Below are positions 23,032 to 36,348 of a stretch of 64,000 nucleotides of DNA, one piece after another. A program made the position numbers and the translations under genes. Position 1 is the stretch's first letter; the number at the start of each line of letters is the position of its first letter. The notes below the pieces were generated by a model. That model did not search any database, was not told the origin of the DNA, and was given only the letters and a program-made list of their open reading frames with translations. The DNA is taken from assembly GCA_963920765.1 (NCBI GenBank), contig OY987243.1:14818001-14882000 (forward strand). Direction: 5' to 3'. Origin of the DNA: Ulota crispa (taxonomy: Eukaryota; Streptophyta; Bryopsida; Orthotrichales; Orthotrichaceae).

Positions 23032-23172
23032 TAAGGTAGGAGGTCCATAAACCAACCATTTAAGCCTACCTAACTCATTAATGATAATAATAGATATTTG
23101 ATGGGAACATGTTAGTCATTCCTATAAGTGCACCATTTTAGAACCGATTCCATTTTAGAGCCCCCTACCTTA
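23032..23172. mobile_element. short AGGTAG-family MITE
   Basis: The ends are TA-AGGTAGGAGGTCC and AGAGCCCCCTACCT-TA. It is 141 bp including the TA duplications and non-coding. Confidence 0.5.
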
Positions 23173-24356
23173 GGAGATGTACAATTAAATTTTCTTTTTA
23201 CTCCAATCTTTGAGAAAGATCACATGTTAATAGCTAAGGTAACCTTACCCTTACCCAAGCGGCACTCAATTTTGCACCCTAAATTTGGGGTTTTTACAAT
23301 ACACTAATGAACCCAAAGTGAAGCAATGAACAATGCTTGCACAAGCAAATTCAGCCACATGTCAATTGCTAAGCTGCTAGAGAAGTTGGGATTGGACTAT
23401 CAAATGCCATAATAGGAACACATCCAAACAATTTCAAGATTAGTCTAGAGTTGCTTTCAGGACCCTATGAGCTGTAACTTTGCCCTTTAATATTGCCCTT
23501 TAATATAAAATATTCTACAATATTTTTTTCGGTCAATATAAAATATTCTACAATATTTTTTCAAAAATATCGGTCCCATGATAGCGTGTTGAAAGTGTAA
23601 CCCCACAGATTTTTTCCCTGAATTTTCCGAGACCTTGAAGCACCCTAAACCCTTAAACGTTCAGGTATGGGTACGGTTACCTTACTATCGCTTTCTTCCC
23701 AACAATCGTGATTGAGCATTGAAAAAGTCCAAACATTTAGTTATACTTACACAAGTCCTTCCTATGAAATCGAATGATATTTATGTCGTATGCAAGAACA
23801 ATAGTAGGCAGTAGTGTAATAGTAGACTTTCTAGACCCATGCCCTAGTTTCAGTGGTTTGGTTTGAACATTTCTGCAATGAAAATATATTTCTCGTACAC
23901 ATTAGGGCTTGCTTTTAGGCAAATGCTTGCTATCGAGAAATCCTACCCTTGAGAGATCTCTCCAAAAGAATTACTGGTATTCAGACATTAGTACCTTCGC
24001 GACCTCCCCGAGACGAACAGAAACAAAAATGAGACATAATTGCCGAGCTCGGAAGAATCCACGTCGCCTTGTCACCATACGAAGAAAGTAATGATAGAGA
24101 AAGAACCGGCTTTTGATGCTAGAAACACGCTCCCAGTATGCGAAGAACAGAAGATACAAGTCAAATACGAGTGCAATAATCAAAAGTCGTATTGCATGAC
24201 TTGCTTGAGCTTTAAAAACTGCTGGATTCAAGAGACCAGAGTACACCAACCAGGGCTAGTCTGTAAGGGCCAGAGACACAGAAATGCAACTGCATATCAG
24301 CCAAAATTGATTTCGACCCTATCTGGATCCATCTACTCAGTACAAGGAGAACGAAG
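23173..24356. other. intergenic, includes probable eL18 3' UTR
   Basis: The part next to 24357 is probably the 3' UTR of the minus-strand eL18 gene. Overlapping frames around 24040-24360 are not protein-like. At 23487-23568 the phrase AATATAAAATATTCTACAAT is tandemly repeated. Confidence 0.4.
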
Positions 24357-26032
24357 TTAAGCCTTGAAGCCTCTGCTGTTACGACGACCACGAGCCTTCT
24401 CAAACTTCCGGCCCTTGGATCGCACGTAAGGCTTGGTGCTGCTCTGTGGTACACCAGGTGCCCTCCCAAAGTGCTTCACGGCCTCACGAGCGTTCTTGGG
24501 TCCACGCAGAAGCAGCTTCATTGACAAACACATTAGTATTAGCCAGATGGAAATGAAGTGTTAGCCAGATGGAAACGGTTGTGAGTTCGAGTACCCTAAT
24601 TAAGAATGGAAATATTGAAGGCGTAGTTCATTGATTACCACGTAAAAATGATGTGAAAGCACCTCTATAAAAATCACACCCTCACGATATGTGAGGATCT
24701 GAGAAAGAACTTACAGTGTTGGCTCCAGTTGGTGCACGCAAAGCAAGCTGATCAAATGTCAAGCATTCTCCTCCGGCCTTCAAGATACGTGCTCGTGCAG
24801 TTTCAGTGAAGCGCAAAGCGGCAACCTTCATAGCCGGAACCTCATACTGTCTAGTATCATCAGTGACGGTACCAACCAGCACGGCGATCTTGGCCTCCTA
24901 AAGAAAAATACAAGAGAAGACATATGTAAAGTGTAAGTACTGTCCTGGAATCCACTCAATGCCACATCAAACAGATGCAAAGGATACAGTATTATATGAA
25001 GTTCAAACTCTAATTAAAATTCAAAATATAGTGGATAACATGATGCTACAAATTAAGAAGCTGGTACTGCAACTAGGTTACAAGGGATGTGTATATATTA
25101 CCTTTCCAGCCGTGTACTTGACCAGGCGGCTCATAGAAAGAGGAGCCCTGTTTGTTCTGCTCATGAACAAACGTTTCAATATGACTTTGTTGAAGGGAGC
25201 ATCTGTCCTCCGCACCAAAAACCTGTACAGCTGCATATCACCACGCCTCCAATTTGTGAGACCCTAAAACTTACAACAACTGAAACCTGGCGTAACCTAA
25301 ATTCATCCAGCAGTGACCAATGATGACCAGTTCCGAGAAACTCAAATATTCAACTGCATAACGAAATCCTATAATCTGCAAACGAAGGGAAAGTTTATGA
25401 CGGAGAAACACGTATGATATACCCTAGAAACAAACTCGTTCTCAAACCCTCGAAAAAAACTCACAGCAAATAGTCTGCTAAGAAATAGGCCAGAGAGGTT
25501 ACATACTAATGAATCATGCCAATAAAAGGTATACACACTGGTCAGGTGTGGAGAAGAATAATGGGACGATTATGTGCCAACAAGAGCTTGGAGGTTTACC
25601 TTCACGAGTAGCTTAAGGTAAACATTCCCGCTCTTGGGAGCCGTACGTTTCGTCTTCTTGTTGCGGCCACCAGCCTTCAAATCGATACCCTGAATGATAG
25701 ACCACCGAAATTAAATGAAAGCACGACATATCGAGACGCCTATTCCTTCATTAGGGAATATGAAAATTGGTCCAGACCTAAAACGTCGAAAAAAAGGACG
25801 GTAGCGAAGGTTGATGATAAACTTCGCAACCACAACCTAAACTCTTAAGAGAGTGCATTATAATACAGGAAGCGCAGATTTAATGACGACAAACACCAAG
25901 CCACCAGACAGATCCGGAATCACGAATTAATCGGAAAGACCCGGCGCAGTTTTCATGAAAACCTCGGTACACGAAAGCGTAAACGAAAGAATCGACAGAA
26001 AAGATGTAAAAACAGGAGAGGATACACACCAT
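24357..26032 (-). CDS. RPL18: 60S ribosomal protein eL18
   Basis: Exons 26032-26030 (only the ATG), 25689-25600, 25230-25102, 24897-24715 and 24515-24357 join in frame to 187 residues, exactly the plant eL18 length. The protein reads [20 protein letters not shown] at the start, then [62 protein letters not shown] and [16 protein letters not shown] at the end. It is a structural component of the large cytosolic ribosomal subunit. All splice borders are GT..AG and no lesion is seen. Carrying the start codon alone on the first exon, behind a pyrimidine-rich leader, is common for plant ribosomal protein genes and makes translation depend on the first splice. Confidence 0.97.
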
Positions 26033-26138
26033 GGCTGTCGATGGAGCCGAACCCGCTGGGAAGAAGGTTTGGCGATAGCGCTGGGCTACAGAAGAGAGTG
26101 AGCAGAACTGCAGCGTCGAGGTTACCCTACCGAGCTCC

Positions 26139-26201
26139 AAACCCTAAAGGGTTCCTGCGCTGTTCGATCGTTGATCGACGGTGAGCGTGGCTCTAGGGTT
26201 T
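26139..26201 (-). promoter_or_regulatory. telo-box motifs at the eL18 promoter
   Basis: Read on the minus strand, AAACCCTA lies at about 26194-26201 (within AAAACCCTAGAG); its reverse-complement twin is at 26139-26146 on the plus strand. Telo boxes are a hallmark of plant ribosomal protein promoters. They sit 110-170 bp upstream of the ATG, followed by a CT-rich leader. Confidence 0.7.
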
Positions 26202-27168
26202 TGGTAGTCTTCTCTCTAGTGCGAAATTAGCATTCCTCTTCGTTCCGTCGATGCCCTCGTGTTCCCATGAGTTCTCATCCCAGGGTGAAGGCATCGACCA
26301 GGGTTTTTTTTTGAATTTGTCGAGGTAGAGCGACCCGCACCCTAGACCTCACGTAGGTAAGGAAAAATGGCCTATAATTGGAAATAATAAATGAGGTGTG
26401 CTTGTTCATCCAATACATTTGTTTATATAAGTTATTTTTATTCAAAAATTGGTAAATCTGGTGTTTGAGGAAGGAAGGACTTGGCAAATTCATCCACTTT
26501 TTTCCTGAGATTTCTTAGTGTATTGGGAGCCAGTGACAATTTTAGATAAGAATTTGGCAAAAATTCACCAAGAAAACAAACCTTGGCATCGACCCTTGAA
26601 TGATATCTAGTGTCCTTTACATTACACTAAATAAGTTATTGCATTTAGGTTGTTTTAACAAAGGTTGTCATACCTTGGATAGTTATTCCATGAATTATTA
26701 TTTGGAACCGCATGCAACTATTTAGATATTAGGATTGCAGAGGGTTTACAACCATAACACGGCTAGTTTGTATTTCTATATCTTTGTTGTTGTTATCAAT
26801 TCTTTTAAAAATCAATTATTGCAATAATAATTGATAAAAGTTATTGTAAAATCAATAAGCATTTATATGGTGTAAATTGTTAAGAAACTAACCTCATGCA
26901 ACCTAAATGTAATGACTTATATAGATTTTGAATATTGCATTTGGGTTGCCTTGAATATTAGGTTGCCTTACCTTGGAAAGTTAAGTCATGACTCATCACT
27001 TTGCTATTTGGAAGGGCCATGCAACTCTCTTAAAACTTGGATATCACATGGTTTATAACTTGGAAGCTACTATTTTGTTGCTCTAGAGCTTTGTTTTTAT
27101 TGCTAGATCTCTGAAAAATATATATTGGGGTAATTATTAATGAAGATTACTATAGCAGCAATACATAT
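26202..27168. other. AT-rich intergenic
   Basis: No gene was recognised. Repeated phrases such as GGTTGCCTTGAATATT and ATTGCATTTGGGTTG suggest old repeat remnants. Confidence 0.4.
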
Positions 27169-28085
27169 TTAACCCCAAAAGGACTATGGCCTTTATTTTG
27201 TCAAACGACACTCAAAGCTACCATTTCTATTGCAAAGAGTAAAAAAGTTTGAAAATTGGTCTTTTTGCATATCTAACCGCAAGGTCTTGTACTAGACTTG
27301 TAGAAGAATGTGCAAAACAAATTTCAAAAGTTTTGACCGCATAGACTGCAAGATATCTGCATTTAAAGTGTAAAAACAAACTTTTTTGCACCTTGCATGA
27401 TTAGATTATTTGACTTTGAACTAAAAAATTTGCACTACAGAGTTTGGAACTTTATTTTTTTGAGGTGAGAAGTTGAGTTGGGAATCTTTGGAAAAAAATC
27501 AAAACAAAAAATACTTAATTTTCATTCTTAAAAAAAATTAGGTAGAAGGTATGAGATTGAACAAAACCTTAAATTGTTAATAACCCTGCAATGGAATTGA
27601 AACTCAATAATCCCAATGGTAGGATTCTTTGAGCAAGAAATCTTCACCCTTTCCAACAACTGTTTTAAAAAAAATATTAAACTTGCGTTCAAAAGTGAAG
27701 TTTATAAGTTATTTTTTCAAGAAGATGCTTGAATTGCCAAAAAACAAGATTGTCCATAACTTTTTCATACTGACTAGTCCAAATGAAATGAATCAAAGCT
27801 TTTGATGTAGACAAAGGTAAAATCTATGAGGCAAGAAAATTTTAAAAAAAATTCAAGTTTTTGTAAACTTGTTTTTTGCTGCCTAGACTCTCCAAATTTG
27901 TGCTTATTTGGGCATAATTATTGCTCCCTGGCATAGATTGGAACAAAAATTACATTCTCCAAAAGCTAATGTGTTTTTCTATCTTCAAAAAAAGTTCCAA
28001 AAAATCTGAATAAAAATTGAAGCTATAGGTACTTGCCCAAAATCCCATTTGTTCCCTGTAGGGACAATGGTCCTTTAGGGGTTAA
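27169..28085. mobile_element. TTAA-flanked element A (piggyBac-like, non-autonomous)
   Basis: The element is 917 bp including both TTAA tetranucleotides. The left end is TTAA-CCCCAAAAGGACTATGG; the right end CCATTGTCC-type TGGTCCTTTAGGGG-TTAA is its inverse. Near the right end GGTACTTGCCCAAAA mirrors the subterminal sequence of element D. There is no open frame for a transposase. Confidence 0.7.
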
Positions 28086-28404
28086 ATAATGTAAAATGTC
28101 AAGAAATTATTGTCAAGCAACCTAAACTCAATATTTAGTGTAGATAATTGACCTTGCATTTAGCAACAAGTTGATTATTGGTCTTAGGGCAATCCCAATG
28201 CACCTCTTTAAATGACTTACTAAACATATCACTATCTTTTGCTTGGTGCAAAATTAGGAATTGTGACTATTACTACTAGAAGCATATAAAAAACTCTTTG
28301 AGTGACCACAATTATGTTTGGATTGGGAATTTGGGAAATCAACATATAGCTCATCACAAGCAAGTGAAATGACAAAAAATATGTTGAGTCATGCCAAACT
28401 ATGC

Positions 28405-29320
28405 TTAACCCCTAAAGGTCCAAGCCCTTCTTTTTTGTGGAAGTCACTAAATACTCCCACTTCTATGGCAATGAGTAGAAAAGTAGGATTTCTTTTTTTT
28501 ACTAGAAATCCAACCATAGGATCTTGTCCTAGACTATAGGAGGTACTTGTGGGAAAAAAAATCAGCTCATTCTAAATGTAGAGGAGTGAGATGTTGACAT
28601 TTGAAGTGAAAAAACAAGTTTTTTTCCTTATTATCCAAAAATTTCAGAAGCCTTTGCTCGCTCTTATATTAAAAAAATTGTTCTACGCAAAGTTGGGGTT
28701 TATACTCTCCATGAAGATGACTAAGTTAGGTATGTGGGAGAATTTTTAAATGAATTGAAGGTGTGAATCATAGTTTGTAAAATCTTGCAATGCCGTAAGG
28801 TCATGAAATTTGCATATACTCTATGCAAAATTGGAGGATTTATGTAAAATTCAAAAATCTAGATTGCTTTGATCCAAATGGAATAAACCAAAGAATCTTA
28901 GTCTACAACAACTTGGAAAAAAAGAAGTCAAAAAACAAATACACAAATTGCTCAAAAAATTAAAGCACCAAATTTTACAATGAGCAAAACGAATGGAGGT
29001 TTGGGAGTCCCTCAAAATGGGCACCTTCCACTCCACTCTCCTTTGCCCAAGTGTCCACACCTTGTGCTCACAATGGCTTGACCCTCTTTGGAGTTGACAC
29101 CCACTTCCAATTGCTTGAACTACTCCTTCTTGCGTTTCAAAAAAATGATGATAACTTCTTCATCAAATGTTGGAATAAGAAAAAATTAGATGTCTCATAG
29201 GTCTTGGAATCCCCCACTTGCAATAACAATTTTAAAAAATCACACAAACTAGTTTAGCTATAGGTACAAGCCTAAAATCCATGTGTCCCTTGAGGGAACA
29301 ATTGGGCCTTTAGGGGTTAA
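28405..29320. mobile_element. TTAA-flanked element B (piggyBac-like, non-autonomous)
   Basis: It is 916 bp with ends TTAA-CCCCTAAAGGTCCAAGCCC and GGGCCTTTAGGGG-TTAA. The subterminal GCTATAGGTACAAGCC resembles element A (GCTATAGGTACTTGCC). No transposase frame. Probably mobilised in trans, as for any MITE. Confidence 0.7.
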
Positions 29321-30521
29321 GAAAGAAAAGAAAGAAAATCTATGACAATAGCATGGAAAATCTTCAAAGTTTATTGTACCATTGCCATGATTTTTCTCTT
29401 ATACAATTTGGTGTGGCAAATCTTGTTTTTTGTCTTTTTTCTTGCTTTCAATGAGCTTTAAGTTGGTTCTTCATTTTCCAAACCCAAATATTATTGTGGT
29501 TCATAAATAAAAATATGCATTTTCTTTCAAAATAATCATAGTTTTTAATTGTACACTAAACAAAAGATAGTGATATATTTGGTGTTTCATTTAGAGTGGT
29601 GCATTGACAATCCTCTAAGTTCTGCACTGCTCAAAGCAACAAAATACATCCTTTTTCTTCTATATCTTGAGATATTCAAGGGGACAATGCTATTTTGTGA
29701 GCATAAAATGGTGAGCACATGAGTCGAGAGCCAAGATATTGTGAGCAGGAACCAATTTTGAGCTCAAAGTTTAAAAAAACACCTTAAAAAACATTAAGTT
29801 TTTCAAGAGATCAACATTTATATAGCACAATTATAAGGTCATATGTACATGTTTATAAGTGAAACTTAATATTTTGAGAAAGCATCTAGACTCATGGCTC
29901 ACGGGTCCCCACTCACAATTTAGCATTCTCCAAATTTATAAAATCCACTTATAAATATATGGCTTGTACAATGCACGACTTTATTTGCATGTGAGAGAGC
30001 AAAAGTGGAGTGTGTATGTGGTTGGAGTTAGATTGATCAATCAAGTAATTTTAGTGATACAATTTCTATATCAAGTGGCCAACTCCTTATACGTACAAAA
30101 TATGCATAAACTACACCAAGAATTACAAAAAAACAAAAAAAAAATAGTTTTTATTCTTAGCTATTATATGAGGACAAATCTACAAAAAAGGTGCTCTAGC
30201 TTTATCAAGAAAAACTTTGTTTGTTATTTAGAAAGTATTAAATGTTGCTTTATTTTAGCATTTAAAGTAATGAACAGCAAAATGAACAAAATCATCTTCT
30301 TTTGGAATTATGACTTACTATACAAACAAAATAAGGGAATTGACCTATTGTATGACCAATATTTATAATATTAGAATAGGTGTGGATCAAGGGAAAAAAA
30401 GCCACTAACTTGAAAATATAGATTGACATAGAAGTTGCAATTTATTTATTTTTTAACTCCAAATTGCACGCATATTATTAGTTAAAGAGTAATAATTAAT
30501 GCTTTTTTTAATTATATTTTT
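29321..30521. other. AT-rich intergenic
   Basis: The 134-residue open frame at 29964-30368 is Lys/Leu/Phe-rich, has no motif and reflects base composition. Nothing else was recognised. Confidence 0.4.
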
Positions 30522-31443
30522 TTAACCCCTAAAATTCTTTTGTGTTTAGAGGTCCAAAACTGCTTCAAAATACTAGTCCCCAAATTAGGGTCAAAATCTT
30601 CATTGAAACTTACTTTTAAACAAATCCAACCATAGGATCCTTTGGTTGACTTGCACAAATGCATTGTCCCAAAATTTCAAAATGAATATCCCCACCATTT
30701 GCAAGATCAATGTGCCTAAATTTCAAAATGTAGGCTTTTTTAGTCCTTCCAGATGGTGAAGTTTTGTTTTTCAAACTTTTTAGAGAAAAACACGTATGTT
30801 GTATTTCTTGTGCAATTTTTGCAATATGTTGGAAAATGGGTTGAAAGCATATATAAAAAAAATTTACCAAAAAAAAATTTGGATTCATTTTTACAAAAAT
30901 TGTAAAGTGAAAGGTATTGATGAATGAAAGATATAACTAATATGCTAATAACTTTTGGAAGAATTTGAAAATTGTTAATCCCAATGGTGAGAATGCTCTA
31001 ATAAACAATTTGTAACTTTATTTTTCATTTTCATTTGAAAATTTTCAAAACTAAGAGTAAAAGATAATTTTATATGTTTTTTCTACCCTCTTCCTACCTT
31101 CATTGCCTGCAAAATAAAACTCCTTTTAACTCTTACCTCATTGTTTGAAATTGAGTGGTTCAAATTTTTTTGAGTAGATATCAATCTATAAAGTTCCAAA
31201 ACAAAAAATAATAATAATAATAATAATATATTTTTTGCTACCCAGTCTGACACTGGAATTGAAAAAACCTTATAACTTTTGCATTACTTATTAGAATGAC
31301 ATGAAATAAAGCTTCACATGTAGATTATGATGAGTAGCATCCATCCTAAAAAATTTATGAAAATTTCCAAATTATGAAGTCAATAGAGCCTGCCCAAGTT
31401 CTCATTAGGCCCAAAGTGGGCTCCTTGGGCCTTTAGGGGTTAA
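30522..31443. mobile_element. TTAA-flanked element C (piggyBac-like, non-autonomous)
   Basis: It is 922 bp with left end TTAA-CCCCTAAAATTC and right end GGGCCTTTAGGGG-TTAA. Size and right end match elements A, B and D. No transposase frame. Confidence 0.7.
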
Positions 31444-31773
31444 ATTGATACTACAAGCAAGATTGGGGGTTGAAAAACAAAATTAAAGTTACAATTTCAA
31501 TGTCAAGCTATAGTTTCAAATTAGTGATGTTTCTCTTGGATCCACACCTACTTTAATACTAAAAATATTAACAGTGTATAGTAGAGTGTGGTAGAATAGT
31601 CAAAAAGGGGTGGTATATATATCAATTCCCTTAAAATAAAGATACAACACCTAAATAAATTTGAATTTTGTATCCAAAAAATCATGATGTTTTGAATGTT
31701 ATAGAATAATCATTCAAACTAGGTTTTGTTTATCATAACCTCAAGACTTGAAACATCTCTATCAAGAAGGTGT

Positions 31774-32359
<586 letters not shown>

Positions 32360-32366
32360 GTATGTA

Positions 32367-32710
32367 TACTCCCTCCGTCCCAAAATGATCTTCCCGTTAC
32401 ACAAAATGTTAAGGGTTAAGCTTGAAAAGAACCATTTCATGAATAGGTTTGACGTCCTCCTATTGTTCTGAAATTTTGAGTTTCAAATTAGGTTTCAAAG
32501 TGTGGTTTCAAAGTGCTTGAAATTTGAATTCTTGAGGCATTTTTGAAGAGTACCAGTGGCCACTCACTTGATGGCATGGCATTGGCTAGCATGCCCATAC
32601 TTTTGGACTATGTGCAAGTGTTACTAGCTCCCTTCCTCCTACAACAAGAAGATCATTTTGAGACACCTAATAAAAGTCAATAGGAAGATCATTTTGGGAC
32701 AGAGGGAGTA
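32367..32710. mobile_element. Stowaway MITE (Tc1/mariner type)
   Basis: The ends TA-CTCCCTCCGTCCCAAAATGATC and GATCATTTTGGGACAGAGGGAG-TA are the canonical Stowaway terminal repeats with TA target duplication; the body is 340 bp. Near the right end a second AAGATCATTTTG is present. It abuts the CT microsatellite with only a TATG-rich spacer between. Non-coding. Confidence 0.9.
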
Positions 32711-33610
32711 TATATATATACTCTTGATCTTACAATATAACTTGAAATTGTATATGATATTCTTTTGTTGCCTTATCATTGCTTACTAGTTGTATTGCAA
32801 ATCTAACATTGAAACAAAATTAGAGCAATTTCAAATTTTTGTCTAATACCAAATCATGAATAATGTAAAAAAAGTATTTCTAAAGGTTGAATTACTAAAC
32901 TGTGATCGTAACTCAATTGTGACAAAAATAACAATAATAATGGCATCTACACTCGATTGTCAAATTGCATGAGGATTATAGATGTGTCACAATCAAGCAA
33001 ACAAATCATAAAGACTCGCATAAAAAGTTTGTATTAAGCATAGATGTTCTATATGATTTGATCCTCAATTAGTTCTATTATAATGCATTTGATTACAAGG
33101 AATTTATTTAGTCAAAATAATTGTTAAATCTTGATTATTTAAATATATTAAACTAATTCCTAATACATATTGCATAAGATTGCAAAATCAGAACTAACTT
33201 TTGAACAAAAATTTCTAAAGTTTGTTTTTCTTTTTCATTTGAACAGATAACCATTAACTGGCTCCAATATGATTGGAAAGAAAAAATGCAGAAATTCAAC
33301 CATTTTTTGAAAATGAGAAATACTACCCTCAAAGGAAAACAAATGTTAAATGTGAAACTCAATAAAAAAACAATTTTTTTTCTTTTCAAAATCCACTTTT
33401 GTGCAAGACAATTTTCAAGATAAATGTAGTCAGATAAGTGGAAAGCTAGGTGAATAGTGCATGATATGGCTCATGCAAGGAAATGCTGACAACTTTTGTC
33501 AATTTTGACATTTTTTTGTCACTTTGGACAAGTTTAGTCAATTAGGACGTGTCATTTTGGACATTATTTCCTTGTATCAAGATTAAAAGATCAATAAAAA
33601 TAAAAAGCTA
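32711..33610. other. AT-rich intergenic with an eroded CACTA-like remnant
   Basis: At 33480-33576, GACAACTTTTGTC, GACATTTTTTTGTC and TTTCCTTGTAT resemble the inside and end of the small CACTA elements. No gene was recognised. Confidence 0.35.
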
Positions 33611-33722
33611 CCCTCTACATGAAAAACATGGTCAAATTTACAAAAAAGTTAGCAAAGATTGTGACCTAATCAACAGATCTTTGTCAACTTTTTGTAAATT
33701 TGACCATGGTTTTCTTGTAGTG
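33611..33722. mobile_element. small CACTA-ended foldback
   Basis: The right end ACCATGGTTTTCTTGTAGTG is the inverse of the plant CACTACAAGAAAA end. The left arm CATGGTCAAATTTACAAAAA is mirrored by TTTTTGTAAATTTGACCATG. About 110 bp and non-coding. Confidence 0.6.
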
Positions 33723-35927
33723 GCAATCTTGAACAAGAACTCACTTGGATCAAGTTAGGGTGTCCAAAAGGCGTCAAAAGGTGTAGGTAGTCTCTAAATT
33801 GCAATTTGACCAAGTGCTAAAATGATCATTAAAAGTACTTAAACAAAGCCCATATATTATGAGGGCTTAATAGATTTTGTAGAAAAAGGCTCCTAAATGA
33901 ATAAAAGGATGGATGTAGGATGGAAAATATATGTTTTGGAAACTTCTTCAAATAATTATGCCTTTGAATACAAAAAATTTGGCCGTTCAACAAACTTGTA
34001 AAAACCCATTTGAAAATATATGAAAAGAAAATCGATAAGAAAAAAATCACACTGTAAAACTATATTAGATTCTTGTGTAAATGCCACAATGTTGTTTTTG
34101 TATGCGGAAGGATATAAAACGACAAGTGATGAAAAAACAAATAGGTGCTTCTAAAATAATTTTGAGTATTCGCAACAGTCCAAGGAATCCCACACCTGGT
34201 TGAATAAACACAACTTACTTCCATGTTCAAACAAAGCTTGGAATGGTTTTGTTTGTCAAGAAGATAGCCTAAGGTTTTCAAAAATGTAGTAAAATTACAA
34301 ACCAAATTTATCAAAATAGCCATAACTAATGAAGTTAAAAAAAGTATCGTGTTCAAATTTTCTTCAAACAAAACAAGACACCTTATCTTCTTATATATTT
34401 GTTGAATCAAAAGAACATAAGTCATTTTTAAGGTTTGTTCATAAAATTTTGTATGACATAATGTACTATTTTAACCTTTATTAACAATTTTTTTACCTAG
34501 AGTCATTTAAAAAGATTTTCTAAATTTGTAAAAGACGATTCTATTGTTTCTTGTCTTTTAGTATTGAAGAAATGCAAGTTTTGAATGGTACAAACATACA
34601 CGGTACACCTTGGTCGATAGACTCTATTCTAACCAAAAATCATCAGCTTTCCCTGAGTTCCAATTTTGTTATATATGTCATTCCTTAACCACATAGTATC
34701 TTCTTAAATCCATGTAAATATTATAAAATAGCAAAAGATAAGATAAAACAAAATACATGGTAAAACAACCACCTTTTAGAGCATTATGGTAAAAATATGT
34801 TTCAGTTTTATTTGACAATATCCAAACATTTAATTTAAGCTTTACATCAAATTTATTTTATAATAAGATGTGAATTTAAAAGCTCAAAAATGTTTTTGTC
34901 TAATAAAAATCTAAATCACGACTGCTAGGGCAATAAATTTTTTCAATATGGTGTTTGAAGCTGAAAATTTACCTTTTTTTGTGAACTACATAGTTGCAAA
35001 ACTTTTTTATACTATATTGAGCAATTGTAAGAAACACATTATTAATATTTTATATTTCGACTTGTAGAAAATTTCTAAAAGTACCATGATACCTTAATCA
35101 GTGGCAAATGCAAACCCATATAGATTTCTATGATTCAGACATACAATACTCATTTTGTTAAAAATGCACAATGGCATGTCTCTCTTTTTTTACTCAAATT
35201 TAGTATATTAAAGATTGATAAAAGAAAAAAAATTGGTGAAGAAATATAAAAGCATTGTTCAAAGCACTATTGTCATAGCAACTGCTAAATTCAGCATCTT
35301 TAAAAGCATTACAGTTTTTATAATTTGATTCAAGTGATGATCATCCATTTTCCTATTGCACTATATTATACTGACCAGAGTTAATATTATTGCATTATAA
35401 ATGTCACTGTCTATGTGTTTACAAAAAAAACCCTAATTGGAGGTATGAGACAAATTTGGCAAGCCAGTTAGATTTAGGAAAAAAACATAAAACATAAAAT
35501 GCTAACAAAAACCATATGAGGTTTCTTTTACTAGTTTTGTGCTCTGTTTGAAAAAACGTGCAAAAAATAAGGCTTGCATTGACTAAGGTTTGTTATATTT
35601 TGAGTGGTTGTGGATTGTGAATAGGATAAGACATGAAGATAGCATGTACGCCACATAGTGCATTTAGGTTGCCCATCACTATTTTTTATTTTTTTTTTAC
35701 ATTTGATATTGTATAAACATTTATTGATACTATAGTAATTTTCATCAATAATTATTATAATAAATTATTTTTATAACAATAAGGACTTGGCAACAACAAC
35801 GTTGTAGAAGAAAAAATTAGCTTTGTACAAGATGTAAGCCATGTGAAATTCCAATATATAGAGAATCACATGCTCCTCCACGTGATCAAGCAATGAATCA
35901 TGAGATAACTTTTCAGTAAGGCAGCTT
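33723..35927. other. AT-rich intergenic
   Basis: No gene, RNA or clear repeat was recognised. Minus-strand frames at 33829-34050 and 34060-34425 have no motif. Confidence 0.4.
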
Positions 35928-36348
35928 AATTTTTAAGGAGCAACTAGGTGGACACCCCCCAATTGTTACGTGGACACCCCCCATAGCCAAAATTATTAAA
36001 TTTGAAATTATTATTACATTGAAATATGAAATAAAATCAAAGAATACTTTAGAGTACATTTGCATTTATTGGCGCTACAAACATACAACAAATTTGCCTC
36101 ATTTGTGACATTATCAAGAGTCAAACCAATAAATGAAGGGAGTAATTGGTTTAACTCCTAACCGTATCCTAAATGAGGTAAATTTGTTGTGTGTTTGCAA
36201 CAATTGTACATGTAGATGTACTCCACATTATTGCTTTGATTTTATTCCATATGTCAATGTAATAATAATCTCAAATCTAATAGATTTGGCTATGGGGGTG
36301 TCCGCATAGCAATTGGGGGGTGTCCACCTAATCGCTCCCAATTTTTAA
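35928..36348. mobile_element. foldback element with 8-9 bp target duplication (Mutator- or hAT-like MITE)
   Basis: The direct repeat AATTTTTAA flanks the element at 35928-35936 and 36340-36348. The left end GGAGCAACTAGGTGGACACC and the right end (inverse GGAGCGATTAGGTGGACACC) are near-identical, and complementarity continues for about 190 bp per arm. Each terminus carries two TGGACACCCCC-type blocks. A 9-bp duplication suggests Mutator, 8 bp would suggest hAT; the border base is ambiguous. Non-coding. Confidence 0.8.

Noticed and set aside
29964-30368. 134-residue frame as a gene
   Set aside because: Rich in Lys, Phe, Leu and Tyr as expected from AT-rich DNA, without domain or signal features.
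27169-31443. Elements A to C as degenerate LTR retrotransposons
   Set aside because: The ends are inverted, not direct, repeats of about 15 bp, and there are no primer-binding or polymerase-like sequences.
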